DNA of 64,000 nt from Glaciimonas sp. CA11.2 (GCF_034314045.1 NZ_JAVIWL010000001.1:1178001-1242000); one strand, 5' to 3'. Shown: positions 1 through 12,297, counted from the first letter of the stretch. Notes: generated by a model not told the origin, from the sequence alone. Numbers and translations are program-made.

Positions 1-997
1 GCGGTATAGCATCAGGTTCGAGCCTGAACTTACGTGAAGCGGAGTGAATTGCCTCTAACCTGCGATCCACTTCGTTCAGGCGTGCAGGATCCAGCTCAAC
101 CCGGCTCAGATAATCATTGAGGGCGTACACCGCCTCTTGCAACTGAATCCGCGCTGATTCCAGGGCTTCCAATACCGGCTTCATATCCGCATCCAGATCG
201 ACTAATTTTCCAATCTTGATGTTGAGTCCTGATAACTGCGACAGCATGGGAATATCAGACTCTGAAATTATATTCAGCGCCTCTTGCGCGCCTTCGATCA
301 AGCTGGCGGCATGCGACAAGCGACTATGCTCGTTGGTGATGTCATCCCACTCGCCCGGCTTGACCGCTAGTTTTTCCAACTCACTCACTTGCCATTCGAG
401 GCGCTCGCGCTCCAGCAAAACGTTCTTGGCGTTTGTCTCAAATTCCTGACGTTGACGCGCCAATCCACGCCATTTTTTATACGCAGCCGCAACGATTTGC
501 AAATCGTCCTGCAATCCTGCTTGTCCATCTAACAGTAGACGTTGTGAATCCGCTTTCAAGAGCGACTGATGCGCGTGTTGCCCATGAATATCGACCAGCA
601 TTTCGCCGAGTTCGCGCAATTGCCCTGCGGTCGCGGCAATGCCGTTAATGTAGGCCTTGGAACGTCCTGCGTTATCTATCACCCTGCGCAGCAGTACACC
701 ACCTTCTTCGCTCTCAAATTCGTTCGTGGTCAACCATGCTCTGACTGCTTCACTGGTGTCAATCGGGCTGCCTTCGCTGCGGTTTGATACCGAAAATTCG
801 GCGCTGATGTCTGCTTTGGCCGCACCCTCGCGTACGACGCTGGCGTCACCCCGCCCACCTAACGCCAAAGCAAGCGCGTCGATCAGGATGGATTTCCCCG
901 CACCGGTTTCACCGGTGAAGACAGTAAAGCCAGAGGCCAGGTCAAGCTCAATGGCATCAACGATAACAAAATCGCGAATGGAAAGGGTGCGCAGCAT
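1..997 (-). CDS. recN: DNA repair protein RecN, N-terminal part (cut by window edge)
   Basis: SMC-like ATPase of recombinational double-strand-break repair, acting on DNA with RecA. The gene starts at an ATG at 995-997 and runs off the left edge, so only about 332 of roughly 550 residues are present. The translation opens MLRTLSIRDF and carries a Walker A motif GETGAGKS at residues 29-36, followed by SILIDAL and ALGGRGDA, as in RecN. The next stretch (SPIDTSEAVRAWL, GQHAHQSLL) fits the head domain with its Q-loop, then coiled-coil-like sequence begins. It lies downstream of nadK on the same strand with a gap of about 137 bp, the common betaproteobacterial order. I saw no convincing LexA box in that gap. 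The Walker B half lies outside the window. Confidence 0.93.
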   Translation of the reverse strand, partial: MLRTLSIRDFVIVDAIELDLASGFTVFTGETGAGKSILIDALALALGGRGDASVVREGAAKADISAEFSVSNRSEGSPIDTSEAVRAWLTTNEFESEEGGVLLRRVIDNAGRSKAYINGIAATAGQLRELGEMLVDIHGQHAHQSLLKADSQRLLLDGQAGLQDDLQIVAAAYKKWRGLARQRQEFETNAKNVLLERERLEWQVSELEKLAVKPGEWDDITNEHSRLSHAASLIEGAQEALNIISESDIPMLSQLSGLNIKIGKLVDLDADMKPVLEALESARIQLQEAVYALNDYLSRVELDPARLNEVDRRLEAIHSASRKFRLEPDAIP

Positions 998-1134
998 GGA
1001 ATCGAATCAGGTTGTAGAACAAAATCGGTTTCAGGAAAGCGGACTAAGGTATCGGCGGTCAGCGCTGGTGACAATACCGTCGAAGCAGCAGTGTACTGCA
1101 ATTGATCGCGCAGGACACCGCACCCATTCCGCAA

Positions 1135-2061
1135 TTAACGCAAATGACCGTCTGCCGAAGGATACTCATTCCAGTGTAACTTCTGGCGCAGGGTTTCATA
1201 GTAACTCCAGCCAGCAGGATGTAAAAAAGTGATCGCGTGCTCAGAACGCTGGATGACGATGCGGTCCCCAAGTTGCAGACTGGTCAGCGACTGCATATCA
1301 AAATTAACATTGATCTCCCGACCATTGACAATTTCAATGACGATTTCGCTACTGTCCGGCACGACAATCGGACGATTGGACAACGCATGCGGTGCAATCG
1401 GCACCAACACAATGCCATTCAACGATGGATGCAGCAAAGGCCCGCCAGCAGAAAGCGCATATGCCGTAGAACCGGTGGGAGTCGAAACGATCAGGCCATC
1501 GGAACGTTGGTTATACATAAAACGACCATCCACATCGACCCGCAACTCTGCCATGCCGGAAGTACCGCCGCGCGAGACAACAATGTCATTAAACGCTAGC
1601 GCACTAAAAATAACGACATCGTCACGCTTGACCACGCCTTGTAATAAGGTCCGCCGTTCCGACTCGACATTTCCATCCAGCATTTCCCCCAATACCGGAA
1701 GCATGCGTTCAAGAGAAATATCGGTCATAAAACCAAGTCGCCCTTGATTAATACCGATGAGCGGAACATTGTAAGGTGCCAGTTGACGCGCAATACCCAA
1801 CATCGTGCCATCGCCGCCGACAATGATCGCGGCATCGGCTTGCTGGCCGATTTGCTCGGGCGTCATCGCCTCGAATCCGGTTAAGGCAATATTTTGCGCG
1901 GTCTCGGCCTCAAACACGACTTTATGTCCGCGCACCTGAAGAAAGTCGGCCACCTCGGTCAATGAGTCGTCAATACCGGCGGCAAAATACTTGCCAACGA
2001 TCGCAATAGTTTTAGGCAAACTAGGTAAATTCTGTTGATGAGATAATTTTATAGGCCACAT
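1135..2061 (-). CDS. nadK: NAD kinase
   Basis: ATP-dependent NAD kinase that phosphorylates NAD to NADP in the cytosol. The 308-aa protein has the family signature GGDGT at residues 82-86, then INQGRLGF, and further on the second conserved segment [20 protein letters not shown]. Length matches the family. The first 17 residues ([10 protein letters not shown]...) are poorly conserved in kind and the true start could be slightly downstream, although no better Met is present before the conserved KTIAIVGKY strand. It is transcribed away from the HAD phosphatase gene (64 bp divergent gap) and towards recN, with which it may be cotranscribed. Confidence 0.95.
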   Translation of the reverse strand: MWPIKLSHQQNLPSLPKTIAIVGKYFAAGIDDSLTEVADFLQVRGHKVVFEAETAQNIALTGFEAMTPEQIGQQADAAIIVGGDGTMLGIARQLAPYNVPLIGINQGRLGFMTDISLERMLPVLGEMLDGNVESERRTLLQGVVKRDDVVIFSALAFNDIVVSRGGTSGMAELRVDVDGRFMYNQRSDGLIVSTPTGSTAYALSAGGPLLHPSLNGIVLVPIAPHALSNRPIVVPDSSEIVIEIVNGREINVNFDMQSLTSLQLGDRIVIQRSEHAITFLHPAGWSYYETLRQKLHWNEYPSADGHLR

Positions 2062-2125
2062 GCCGCCGATTAGACCATAATTTGGGTCTGCATTAAAGCT
2101 TCTCTAGAGGATACTCCACGATTCC

Positions 2126-2863
2126 ATGAATAATATCGCTAGTCACCGTCAACACTCGCCCAGCGCTGCACCCATTAAAGCCGTCTTGTTCGACCTGGAC
2201 GATACACTTTGGCCAATCGTACCGGTATTGATCCGCGCAGAGCAATTATTGTATGACTGGCTTTGCCTCAACGCACCGGCCGTCTCGGAGGCATTTACGA
2301 TCGCCAGTCTGCGGCAACGGCGTCAAGCGTTGAGTGCCACTAATGCCCTATTCAAAATTAATTTATCGGCTTTACGACACGCTGGACTGACTGAAGCATT
2401 TAATACTGTTGGCGAAGATATTAGCAAGATTGATGCCGCCATGGCGCTGTTTGCTGAGGCGCGTCATGCGGTGACGCCCTTTGACGACGTTCAACCGGTG
2501 CTATCTCGCTTAGGACAACACGTATTACTGGGTTCAGTGTCGAACGGATTTGCGGATCTGGAGAAAATCGGCCTGTCACAGCATTTCGCTATATCCATCG
2601 CCGCGCATAGCTTCGGCTGCGCTAAACCTGATCCCGCGATCTTCCATGCGGCGTGCCAAGCCCTTAATGTCAGACCCGAAGAAGCGGTCTATGTGGGTGA
2701 CGATCCGCTTTTAGACGTGGTGGGCGCGCGTGAAGCTGGCTTGCGAAGCGTTTGGATTAATCGGTTTGACCGCGTATTGCCCGTTGGAATCGTAGCAGAT
2801 GCTCAATGCGTCACGTTACATGAGCTTGAAACATGGCTGGAAGATCAATCCGCCAGCACGTAA
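2126..2863 (+). CDS. HAD-superfamily hydrolase
   Basis: Probable small-molecule phosphatase of the haloacid-dehalogenase superfamily, 245 aa. HAD motif I is DLDDT near residues 24-28, with the nucleophile and acid/base aspartates. Motif II is the SVSNG segment, and motif III/IV is the late KPDPAIF...VGDDPLLDVVGAREAG block, so all catalytic blocks are present. The helical cap between motifs I and II puts it in subfamily I. The substrate cannot be read from the sequence; flavin mononucleotide, phosphoglycolate or sugar phosphates are typical for such proteins. It lies between the divergent nadK and downstream hrcA, with 151 bp before hrcA, so it may or may not share a transcript with hrcA. Confidence 0.85.
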   Translation: MNNIASHRQHSPSAAPIKAVLFDLDDTLWPIVPVLIRAEQLLYDWLCLNAPAVSEAFTIASLRQRRQALSATNALFKINLSALRHAGLTEAFNTVGEDISKIDAAMALFAEARHAVTPFDDVQPVLSRLGQHVLLGSVSNGFADLEKIGLSQHFAISIAAHSFGCAKPDPAIFHAACQALNVRPEEAVYVGDDPLLDVVGAREAGLRSVWINRFDRVLPVGIVADAQCVTLHELETWLEDQSAST

Positions 2864-3014
2864 AATCCCTCATAAAATCTCTTTTGATAGAGAAAATCCA
2901 CGCCGACGAATAGGCGCGATTCGGCTTAACAGTGTATAAATACAATTATTAAGGGCCAGACACCTGTCAGACCTGGCTCATGGCAAATCACGCCAGCACT
3001 TACCAATAATCGCC

Positions 3015-4037
3015 ATGCATCTTGATACTCGCGCTCAAACTCTTCTCAAAGCCCTCGTGGAACGCTACATCGCGGATGGGCAACCGGTAGGCTCGCGCGC
3101 ACTCTCAAAAATTTCCGGGCTGGAATTATCTCCCGCGACCATACGCAATATCATGGCCGATCTGGAAGAAATGGGTTTTGTTGCGAGTCCGCATACCTCA
3201 GCGGGACGGGTACCAACGCCCCGCGGCTATCGTGTCTTTGTCGACACACTATTGACGGTCCAGCCGATTGACGAGGGCGTGCTCGAATCGAGAATGCAGG
3301 CAAGACTGCAAACTAACTCGCCGCAAAAGATCATCGCCAACGCTGCGCAAGTGTTGTCATCGCTCTCACAATTTGCAGGCGTGGTACTAACCCCAAGGCG
3401 TGAATCGGTGTTTCAGCAGATTGAATTTTTACGACTTTCTGAAAAACGTATTCTGCTCGTCATCGTCGGCCCTAGCGGCGATGTGCAAAATCGGCTCTTG
3501 TTAACAGATGTCGACTACACCCCTTCACAGCTCGTACAAGCGGCCAATTTTATCAATCAAAACTACGGAGGCCATAGTATTGATGACGTTCGCTTACGCC
3601 TGCAAACCGAAGTCCGCCAGTTGCGGGATGATATGAATCGACTCATGTTGGCCGCAGTTGAGGCCGGTAGCGAGGCGATGACCGACGATGCTGACGAAGT
3701 TGTCATTTCAGGTGAGCGCAATCTACTCAGCGTGACTGACCTGTCATCGAGCATGAGTTCCTTACGTAAGCTGTTTGATATGTTTGAACAAAAAACCAAT
3801 TTGATGCGACTGCTGGACATATCAGGCAAGGCCACCGGCGTTCAAATATTCATTGGCGGCGAATCACAACTGGTTCCAATGGAAGAGATGAGCGTCGTCA
3901 CCGCACCTTATGAGGTGAACGGAAAAATCGTGGGCACGCTGGGTGTGATCGGTCCGACGCGCATGGCATATCAACGCGTGATACCGATTGTCGACATTAC
4001 AGCAAAGCTGCTTTCCAATGCATTAAGCCAGAACTAG
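3015..4037 (+). CDS. hrcA: Heat-inducible transcription repressor HrcA
   Basis: Repressor of class I heat-shock genes (groE/dnaK operons) through CIRCE operators; in other bacteria its activity depends on GroEL. The 340-aa protein has an N-terminal winged helix ([20 protein letters not shown] region, then [17 protein letters not shown] and [13 protein letters not shown]), a central GAF-like domain and a C-terminal dimerisation region ending in [15 protein letters not shown]. The length is typical. No CIRCE element was seen just upstream, so autoregulation at this locus is not supported. The stop codon sits in the loop of a 10-bp perfect hairpin. Confidence 0.95.
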   Translation: MHLDTRAQTLLKALVERYIADGQPVGSRALSKISGLELSPATIRNIMADLEEMGFVASPHTSAGRVPTPRGYRVFVDTLLTVQPIDEGVLESRMQARLQTNSPQKIIANAAQVLSSLSQFAGVVLTPRRESVFQQIEFLRLSEKRILLVIVGPSGDVQNRLLLTDVDYTPSQLVQAANFINQNYGGHSIDDVRLRLQTEVRQLRDDMNRLMLAAVEAGSEAMTDDADEVVISGERNLLSVTDLSSSMSSLRKLFDMFEQKTNLMRLLDISGKATGVQIFIGGESQLVPMEEMSVVTAPYEVNGKIVGTLGVIGPTRMAYQRVIPIVDITAKLLSNALSQN

Positions 4038-4047
4038 TCTGGCTTAA
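4023..4047 (+). terminator. Perfect hairpin spanning the hrcA stop codon
   Basis: TTAAGCCAGA (4023-4032) pairs perfectly with TCTGGCTTAA (4038-4047) around the loop ACTAG, which contains the hrcA TAG stop (4035-4037). There is no long T run after it on either strand, so it is at best a weak intrinsic terminator. It lies between convergent hrcA and fur, so it could also stabilise both transcript 3' ends. Confidence 0.5.
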
Positions 4048-4164
4048 TAACTATTTCGGATCACTAAGTCTCGCTCAGTAAGAAAAACAGCAAGCATCGT
4101 TTAATGCCTTACGATCCGAAGCTTTGGAACGCACAGCATTAATGCTACTCGGCGCATGACCCAA

Positions 4165-4584
4165 TTACTTTTTTACGCAATTCCGGCAGTGACCGTACAG
4201 CGCCAAGGCGTGATCCGCAATCTCAAAGCCACGCTCTGTGGCGACGGCTTTCTGGCGAACCTCAATTTCTTCGTCGTAAAACTCTTCGACCAGACCGCAG
4301 GTCAGACACACCAGATGATCATGATGCGATCCTTCGTTTAGCTCAAAAACGGCCTTGCCGGTTTCAAAATGATTACGCTGCAACAAGCCAGCTTGCTCAA
4401 ATTGGGTTAATACACGATACACAGTTGCCAAACCGACATCAAGATTCTCGGTAAGCAAAATTTTATAAACGTCTTCAGCGCTTAAATGTCGGACTTCACT
4501 ATTTTGAAATATTTCCAAAATTTTGAGTCGGGGCAAAGTAGCTTTAAGGCCACTAGCTTTTAGTTCGGATGGATTGTTAGGCAT
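4165..4584 (-). CDS. fur: Ferric uptake regulator Fur
   Basis: Iron-responsive repressor, a homodimeric winged-helix protein that binds Fur boxes when loaded with Fe2+. The 139-aa protein has the recognition helix segment ([16 protein letters not shown], residues 51-66), the metal-binding HHDH at 87-90, the C93-x2-C96 pair and a second C133-x2-C136 pair near the C-terminus, so both sites of a canonical Fur are intact. It is divergent from bamE (74 bp gap), a neighbourhood common in betaproteobacteria. It is the probable regulator of the hemP-tonB cluster at 16.8-19.9 kb, where a Fur-box-like sequence is present. Confidence 0.97.
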   Translation of the reverse strand: MPNNPSELKASGLKATLPRLKILEIFQNSEVRHLSAEDVYKILLTENLDVGLATVYRVLTQFEQAGLLQRNHFETGKAVFELNEGSHHDHLVCLTCGLVEEFYDEEIEVRQKAVATERGFEIADHALALYGHCRNCVKK

Positions 4585-4658
4585 GTTTACGTCGCAAATG
4601 GATGATCTGCTTTATCATATAGCGTTTTAGCACAATTGCTCAATCAATTAAGATACTT

Positions 4659-5252
4659 ATGCGAATGTTGCTCTCCCGTACTGCCCGCACCTCCGCCTTG
4701 ACAATAGCTGCTGTTTCCATGGCTTTGCTGGCTGGCTGCGCATCAAAAAATCCTCTCATTGACGGACCGACTTCGGCATCCGGTGCCAATGCTGCTAACG
4801 CTAGTTCGGGAATACCGACTGGCGATACAGCAGGCGATGGCGTCCGAACCATAAAGAACCCCCGTTTTTTCGGAATCCTTTCACCTTATCGCTACAATAT
4901 CCAGCAGGGTAATTTTGTTTCGAAAGAGATGATCTCGCAAGTTAAGGAAGGCATGACCACAGAGCAAGTATCTTTTGCACTGGGATCGCCGTTACTGACA
5001 GACATGTTTCACGCGAATCGTTGGGATTATGTTTTCCGTTTGCAAAAAGGCAATGGCGAAATCACTTCCAGCCGCGTCAGCGTTTTCTTCAAGGATAACC
5101 TTGTGGTCCGCGTAGAGGGTGGTGATCTGCCGACTGAAGCAGATTATCTTGCACGTATTTCGGGCGGCAATAAAGAAGCTAAAAAAGCCACCCAAGATAG
5201 TGGCATCGCAAAGGATGCGCCCGCACCTCCGCCGACAGCACCAACAAAATAA
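4659..5252 (+). CDS. bamE: Outer membrane assembly factor BamE (SmpA) lipoprotein
   Basis: Lipoprotein subunit of the BAM complex that inserts beta-barrel proteins into the outer membrane. The 197-aa protein has a signal peptide with lipobox LAGC (Cys27 is the lipidated residue) and the SmpA/OmlA core (PYRYNIQQGNFVS, then QVKEGMTTEQVSFALGSPL and WDYVFRLQKG). A Pro/Ala/Lys-rich tail of about 35 residues extends past the core. Two in-frame ATGs lie at the start (4659 and 4665); I use the first. It is followed by dapB after 22 bp, so the two are probably cotranscribed. Confidence 0.95.
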   Translation: MRMLLSRTARTSALTIAAVSMALLAGCASKNPLIDGPTSASGANAANASSGIPTGDTAGDGVRTIKNPRFFGILSPYRYNIQQGNFVSKEMISQVKEGMTTEQVSFALGSPLLTDMFHANRWDYVFRLQKGNGEITSSRVSVFFKDNLVVRVEGGDLPTEADYLARISGGNKEAKKATQDSGIAKDAPAPPPTAPTK

Positions 5253-5274
5253 CCAGTCAAAGTCTTAAATAACG

Positions 5275-6081
5275 ATGAATCAAATGAAAATTGCTGTTGC
5301 TGGCGCGTCCGGTCGCATGGGACACATGCTGATCGAGGCCATCCAGAATGCAGAAGATGCCACATTAACCGGCGCGTTGGATGTGCAGACCGCGCCCGGA
5401 TTAGGATCCGACGCCGCCGCTTTTCTGGGCAAGCCGTCCGGCGTGAATATCGAGTTCGATCTTGCTACGGGCTTGGCTAACGCTACCTTTTTAATTGACT
5501 TTACGCGTCCAGAAGGCACGCTTGCACATCTCGCCTATTGCGCCGAGCATGGCATCAAAATGATCATCGGCACGACAGGTTTTGATGAGGCTGGCAAGGC
5601 GGCGATCGCAGAAGCAGCAAAAAAGACAGCCATCCTGTTCGCTCCCAACATGAGTGTCGGCGTCAATGTCACCATGAAATTGCTTGAAATGGCAGCGAAG
5701 AGTTTTTCGCACGGCTATGACATTGAAATCATTGAAGCCCATCACCGCCACAAAGTCGATGCGCCGTCTGGCACAGCGCTGAAAATGGGCGAAGTGATTG
5801 CTGATGCACTTGGTCGCAAACTCGACGAAGTCGCCGTCTATTCGCGCGAGGGTGTAACCGGTGCACGCGATCCATCTACCATCGGCTTCGCTTCCATACG
5901 GGGCGGCGATATCGTTGGCGATCATACCGTGCTGTTTGCCAGCGATGGAGAGCGCGTTGAAATCACACATAAATCGTCCAGCCGTGTGACTTATGCCCAT
6001 GGCAGTTTGCGCGCTGCGCGCTTTCTTAACGACAAAGCAACGGGTTTATATGATATGCAGGACGTTCTTGGGCTTCGCTGA
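5275..6081 (+). CDS. dapB: 4-hydroxy-tetrahydrodipicolinate reductase
   Basis: NAD(P)H-dependent reductase of the diaminopimelate/lysine pathway, forming tetrahydrodipicolinate. The 268-aa protein has the Rossmann GxxGxxG motif (G10-ASG-RMG, residues 10-16), the active-site EAHHRHK segment with the catalytic His pair at 156-160, and the substrate-binding KVDAPSGT at 160-167. Length matches the family. It follows bamE closely (22 bp), and a 323-bp non-coding stretch follows. A second ATG three codons in (before KIAVAG) is a possible alternative start. Confidence 0.97.
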   Translation: MNQMKIAVAGASGRMGHMLIEAIQNAEDATLTGALDVQTAPGLGSDAAAFLGKPSGVNIEFDLATGLANATFLIDFTRPEGTLAHLAYCAEHGIKMIIGTTGFDEAGKAAIAEAAKKTAILFAPNMSVGVNVTMKLLEMAAKSFSHGYDIEIIEAHHRHKVDAPSGTALKMGEVIADALGRKLDEVAVYSREGVTGARDPSTIGFASIRGGDIVGDHTVLFASDGERVEITHKSSSRVTYAHGSLRAARFLNDKATGLYDMQDVLGLR

Positions 6082-6404
6082 GTAATTAGCAGAGTAATAA
6101 GCTGATTGTTACCATGATTTTTACGCAAATTCAGGGCCGGGCGATGTCAAAATACAAACAATGACTCGCCTATGGCATGGGAAGTGCGCAGCAGATAACA
6201 CTAATTTGTTCATTAACCATGTTCGGCCTGCTTGTACTCGATTTTTACCCATACTTTGAGCGCTCCTCCTAGCTTCTCATGGCGAGTTTGATGTTGATGA
6301 CTCAACCGACCTGGAGTTGCGCTCAAAATGTAATAAATTGTTGCCAACTAATGATCTTCACCTAAAGATCGTTATGCTGCCCCACCACCATCCGGATCAA
6401 CAAC
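6082..6404. other. Intergenic region dapB - exbB-like gene
   Basis: I see no credible gene in this 323-bp stretch; the longest ATG-initiated frame I read by eye near its start is only 16 codons. It contains a small hairpin GATCTT...AAGATC near 6353-6370, and presumably carries the promoter of the downstream ExbB/ExbD-type pair, but no clear -35/-10 pair was identified. Confidence 0.4.
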
Positions 6405-7097
6405 ATGAATGATAATCTCGGGTTCGCCCACTATTGGTCGCAAGGCGATGCTGTCTCTCACGGCGTAGCCTATTTGCTATTGCTGATGTCCGTGATTAGC
6501 TGGTACTACATTTTGTCCAAAGCCTTGAGTTCCTGGCGTATCCGGCGCAGCGCTTCATCGCTTGAAGGATTCTGGCAAGCACCGACACTAAATGATGCGA
6601 TTGCCGTCATCAAACCGGTCGATACCGAAAATGTTTACGCACCTTTAGCCATACAAGCGGCCGACGCTGCAGGCATTCGGTCACCGATGACCAGCAAACC
6701 CGCCGCCTCGCTCAACGCCGGCACCGATCTTGGCGAACTGGTCACACGCACATTGCGACGAGAAATCAATCGCGTTTCGTCACGGCTGGAAAGCGGATTA
6801 ACATTACTGGCATCAGTCGGTTCAACCGCCCCTTTCGTCGGTTTGTTTGGTACGGTCTGGGGTATTTATCATGCTTTGATGGCAGTCTCTGCATCGGGAA
6901 CTGTGCAGATCGACAAAGTCGCAGGACCAGTTGGCGAAGCACTCATCATGACCGCACTTGGTTTGGTAGTTGCGATTCCCGCAGTACTAGCCTACAACGC
7001 GTTCACACGTGTTAATCGCGTTACACTGGCAGAGTTGGATGCGTTCGCGCATGATTTACATGCTTATTTGACGACTGGCAGTCGCGTTGGAAAATAA
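6405..7097 (+). CDS. MotA/TolQ/ExbB proton channel family protein
   Basis: Inner-membrane proton-channel subunit that energises an outer-membrane process together with an ExbD/TolR partner. The 230-aa protein shows three membrane segments: near residues 20-38, about 130-160 and about 172-195. The highly conserved family block reads LASVGSTAPFVGLFGTVWGIY, then KVAGPVGEALIMTALGLVVAIPA. It is followed by an ExbD-like gene after 54 bp. The pair sits upstream of leuS-lptE, a conserved betaproteobacterial setting, and is distinct from the hemP-linked exbBD at 18.7-19.9 kb. The cognate TonB or TolA is not encoded next to it, so whether it serves TonB, TolA or another partner is open. Confidence 0.9.
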   Translation: MNDNLGFAHYWSQGDAVSHGVAYLLLLMSVISWYYILSKALSSWRIRRSASSLEGFWQAPTLNDAIAVIKPVDTENVYAPLAIQAADAAGIRSPMTSKPAASLNAGTDLGELVTRTLRREINRVSSRLESGLTLLASVGSTAPFVGLFGTVWGIYHALMAVSASGTVQIDKVAGPVGEALIMTALGLVVAIPAVLAYNAFTRVNRVTLAELDAFAHDLHAYLTTGSRVGK

Positions 7098-7151
7098 TTT
7101 AGCCTCCTAATAGCCTTATACACTCATCACTAACTTCAGTCCGGAACCAGT

Positions 7152-7583
7152 ATGTCATTCGGTGGATTTAACGACAATCAGCACTCAGCGCCAATGGCCG
7201 ATATCAATATCACGCCCATGGTCGACGTCATGTTGGTGTTATTGGTGATTTTTATCATCACAGCACCACTATTCACGCATGCGGTCAAAGTCAACTTACC
7301 GACCGCCCAATCCGCTCCCGCTCCAGAAAAGCCAGAGACGGTATCGCTGTCAATTGACCGCGCGGGCAAAATGTTCTGGAATGACAAGCCCATCGCAGAA
7401 CCAGAACTGACAACGCAATTAATCGCTGCCGCACAACGCCAACCCCAGCCGGAATTGCAGTTGCGGGCCGACAAAGACACCCGATATCAGGTGTTGGCGC
7501 AGGTTATGTCACTGGCACAAAATAACGGTTTGACAAAAATCGGCTTCGTAACCGACCCAAAAAGCGTCCCTGCAGCAAAATAA
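7152..7583 (+). CDS. ExbD/TolR family biopolymer transport protein
   Basis: Partner of the preceding proton channel. The 143-aa protein has a short cytoplasmic N-terminus, one transmembrane helix with the conserved membrane aspartate (NITPMVDVMLVLLVIFI, Asp near residue 25) and a periplasmic domain ending in KIGFVTDP, as in ExbD. It is closely similar in layout to the second ExbD at 19448-19867 (both end GxxKIGFVTDP), suggesting an old duplication of an exbBD pair within this genome. It is followed by about 190 bp before leuS. Confidence 0.9.
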   Translation: MSFGGFNDNQHSAPMADINITPMVDVMLVLLVIFIITAPLFTHAVKVNLPTAQSAPAPEKPETVSLSIDRAGKMFWNDKPIAEPELTTQLIAAAQRQPQPELQLRADKDTRYQVLAQVMSLAQNNGLTKIGFVTDPKSVPAAK

Positions 7584-7700
7584 CTCCCTATTGAAAGACG
7601 GTCACTTGGTGAAATACTAACCGCCTCGCTTTTGGCAAAAAGATCGTCTCATCGTTAACTTCCGTCGACTCCCACAATCCCACTATCGTATGAGAGCACC

Positions 7701-10421
<2,721 letters not shown>

Positions 10422-10572
10422 TGTAAAAATGAATCGCTGAGTATTTGATGGACAGTGTAAGTTGCGCTTTAAACCGAGCACTTAACGAAAGGCTCAGCTA
10501 AAGCGCGAATTAAATCACCCGTGAAACGCTTAGTGATAGCTCGCATAAAACATGCTGCTTGATCTATTAAAG

Positions 10573-10600
10573 CGGTCCACTAAGTCACATAAGTGGACCG
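10573..10600 (+). other. 9-bp perfect hairpin in the lptE leader
   Basis: CGGTCCACT (10573-10581) pairs exactly with AGTGGACCG (10592-10600) around a 10-nt loop. It lies 60 bp before the lptE start codon and 150 bp after leuS. There is no T run after it, so it does not look like an intrinsic terminator. It may be an mRNA processing or stability element in the leuS-lptE transcript, or an operator. Confidence 0.45.
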
Positions 10601-10659
10601 TCCGATTGCCAGCCAGGACAGCGATTTTCGTCCCGAATCTTGAAACAAGGAATATCTGT

Positions 10660-11268
10660 ATGACGCGCGTTTTCATGAGTCGCCAACCGTTGGTTCGCTG
10701 GTCGATTATCATCGCCCTTACCGCTATGCTTGCCGCGTGCGGATTTCACTTGCGCGGCACTGCCAACCTTCCTTTCAAGACTATTTATTTGGGATCTGCT
10801 ACAGGCACACCACTGGGAGTCGAACTCAAACGTAATATTCAGGCTAGCGGGACCACTGAAGTAGTTCCTAATGAAAAAGGGGCTGAGGCTGTGATGGAAG
10901 TGATCTCGCAGACGCAGGAAAAAGTCATTTTGACCCTCAACAGTCAAGGCCGTGCGCGTGAATATATGCTGTACTCGAGATTTTCATTCCGTCTAAAAGA
11001 TGCGCAGCAGAAGGAGTTAATGCCACAAACCCTGATCACACTGAAGCGTGACATCAGCTACAACGAATCGCAAGAACTATCAAAAGTGGCTGAAGAAGCG
11101 CTGTTGTATCGCGATATGCAAACTGATCTGGTACAGCAAATTCTGCGCCGGATGAACGCACTCAAACCCGCTAACACTGCTAACAATACTGTGATAGAGC
11201 CATCGACAGCGACATCGCCAACAACATCGCCGGCCCCGTCAGTTCCATCGACAAAACCAGCGCCATAA
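10660..11268 (+). CDS. lptE: LPS-assembly lipoprotein LptE
   Basis: Outer-membrane lipoprotein that forms the LptD-LptE translocon placing LPS on the cell surface. The 202-aa protein has a signal peptide with lipobox LAAC (Cys27), then GFHLRGTANLPFKTIYL, the characteristic N-terminus of LptE/RlpB. The tail from about residue 165 is Thr/Pro/Ser-rich and low in complexity. I chose ATG 10660 because AAGGAA lies 8 nt upstream and the signal peptide begins here; an open frame continues upstream but carries no signal sequence. It is followed by holA after 12 bp. Confidence 0.93.
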   Translation: MTRVFMSRQPLVRWSIIIALTAMLAACGFHLRGTANLPFKTIYLGSATGTPLGVELKRNIQASGTTEVVPNEKGAEAVMEVISQTQEKVILTLNSQGRAREYMLYSRFSFRLKDAQQKELMPQTLITLKRDISYNESQELSKVAEEALLYRDMQTDLVQQILRRMNALKPANTANNTVIEPSTATSPTTSPAPSVPSTKPAP

Positions 11269-11280
11269 CGAGGACCGGCG

Positions 11281-12297
11281 ATGCAACTGCGGATTGACGC
11301 TCTCGATACTCATCTGGCCAAGACAGTCGCGCCGCTGTACGTCATCACCAGCGACGAGCATCTGCTTGCGCTCGAAGCGGCGGATAAAATTCGCAAGAGT
11401 GCCCGCGCCAATGGCTGCTCAGAGCGCGATGTCTTAACGGTGGATCGTAGTTTTAAATGGGGCGAATTACAGGCGTCCAACCAGTCGCAATCGTTGTTTG
11501 GCGACAAAAAATTGATTGAGTTACACATTCCAACCGGCAAACCGGGCAAGGACGGTGGTCAGGCATTACAGCAATATGCGACGACGCTTAACCCCGACAA
11601 TGTGACGATTATCACGTTGCCGAAATTGGATTGGGCAACTCAGAAAGCGGCATGGGTCGGATCGTTGCAGCAAACGGGTGTGTATATTGATATTCCGCTG
11701 GTTGAACGGACTCAATTGCCAAGCTGGATTGGTGTCCGGTTGGCAGGACAACAACTAAGCGCTGATCGTCAATCACTCGACTTTATCGCTGATCGGGTTG
11801 AGGGCAACCTGCTGGCCGCTCATCAGGAAATTCAGAAACTGGCTTTATTGCATCCACCGGGCAAGCTCAGTTTCGAACAAGTGCACGATGCTGTTCTCAA
11901 TGTCGCAAGGTATGACGTTTTTAAATTAAATGAGGCAATGTTAGGCGGTGATGTTGCCCGTTTAATCAGGATGATTGATGGTTTAAAAGGTGAAGGCGAA
12001 GCATTGCCATTGGTTCTTTGGGCGATATCAGAAGAGTGCCGCACCTTATTGAAGCTAAAATCCGGTATGACGCAAGGCCGTCCACTCAGCGCGTTGCTGA
12101 AAGAATATCGTATTTGGGGGCCACGTGAACGTTTAATGGAACCGGCACTGCGTCGCTTATCATTGACGACTCTGGAAGCGGCATTACAACAGGCAGCGCA
12201 GATCGACAAAATGGTAAAAGGTTTGCGTGCCAAGACGTTCGCTGGTGATGCTTGGGATGCACTATTGCAATTGGGACTAAAAGTCGCACGTTCGTAA
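11281..12297 (+). CDS. holA: DNA polymerase III subunit delta
   Basis: Delta subunit of the clamp loader, which opens the beta sliding clamp. The 338-aa protein shows the HolA N-terminal domain (VTSDE-like VITSDEHLLALEAADKIR at about 21-38), the KKLIELHIPTGKPGK strand-turn and the C-terminal helical collar. A GAGG ribosome-binding site precedes the ATG by 7 nt. It lies 12 bp after lptE, so the two genes are almost surely cotranscribed, as in many proteobacteria. Confidence 0.94.
   Translation: MQLRIDALDTHLAKTVAPLYVITSDEHLLALEAADKIRKSARANGCSERDVLTVDRSFKWGELQASNQSQSLFGDKKLIELHIPTGKPGKDGGQALQQYATTLNPDNVTIITLPKLDWATQKAAWVGSLQQTGVYIDIPLVERTQLPSWIGVRLAGQQLSADRQSLDFIADRVEGNLLAAHQEIQKLALLHPPGKLSFEQVHDAVLNVARYDVFKLNEAMLGGDVARLIRMIDGLKGEGEALPLVLWAISEECRTLLKLKSGMTQGRPLSALLKEYRIWGPRERLMEPALRRLSLTTLEAALQQAAQIDKMVKGLRAKTFAGDAWDALLQLGLKVARS

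Noticed and set aside
997..1134. LexA box in the nadK-recN gap
   Set aside because: Only a quasi-palindrome GCAGT-GT-ACTGC was seen; it does not fit CTGT-N8-ACAG.
4156..4341. Plus-strand ORF overlapping fur
   Set aside because: Antisense to fur, with no initiation signal and no family.
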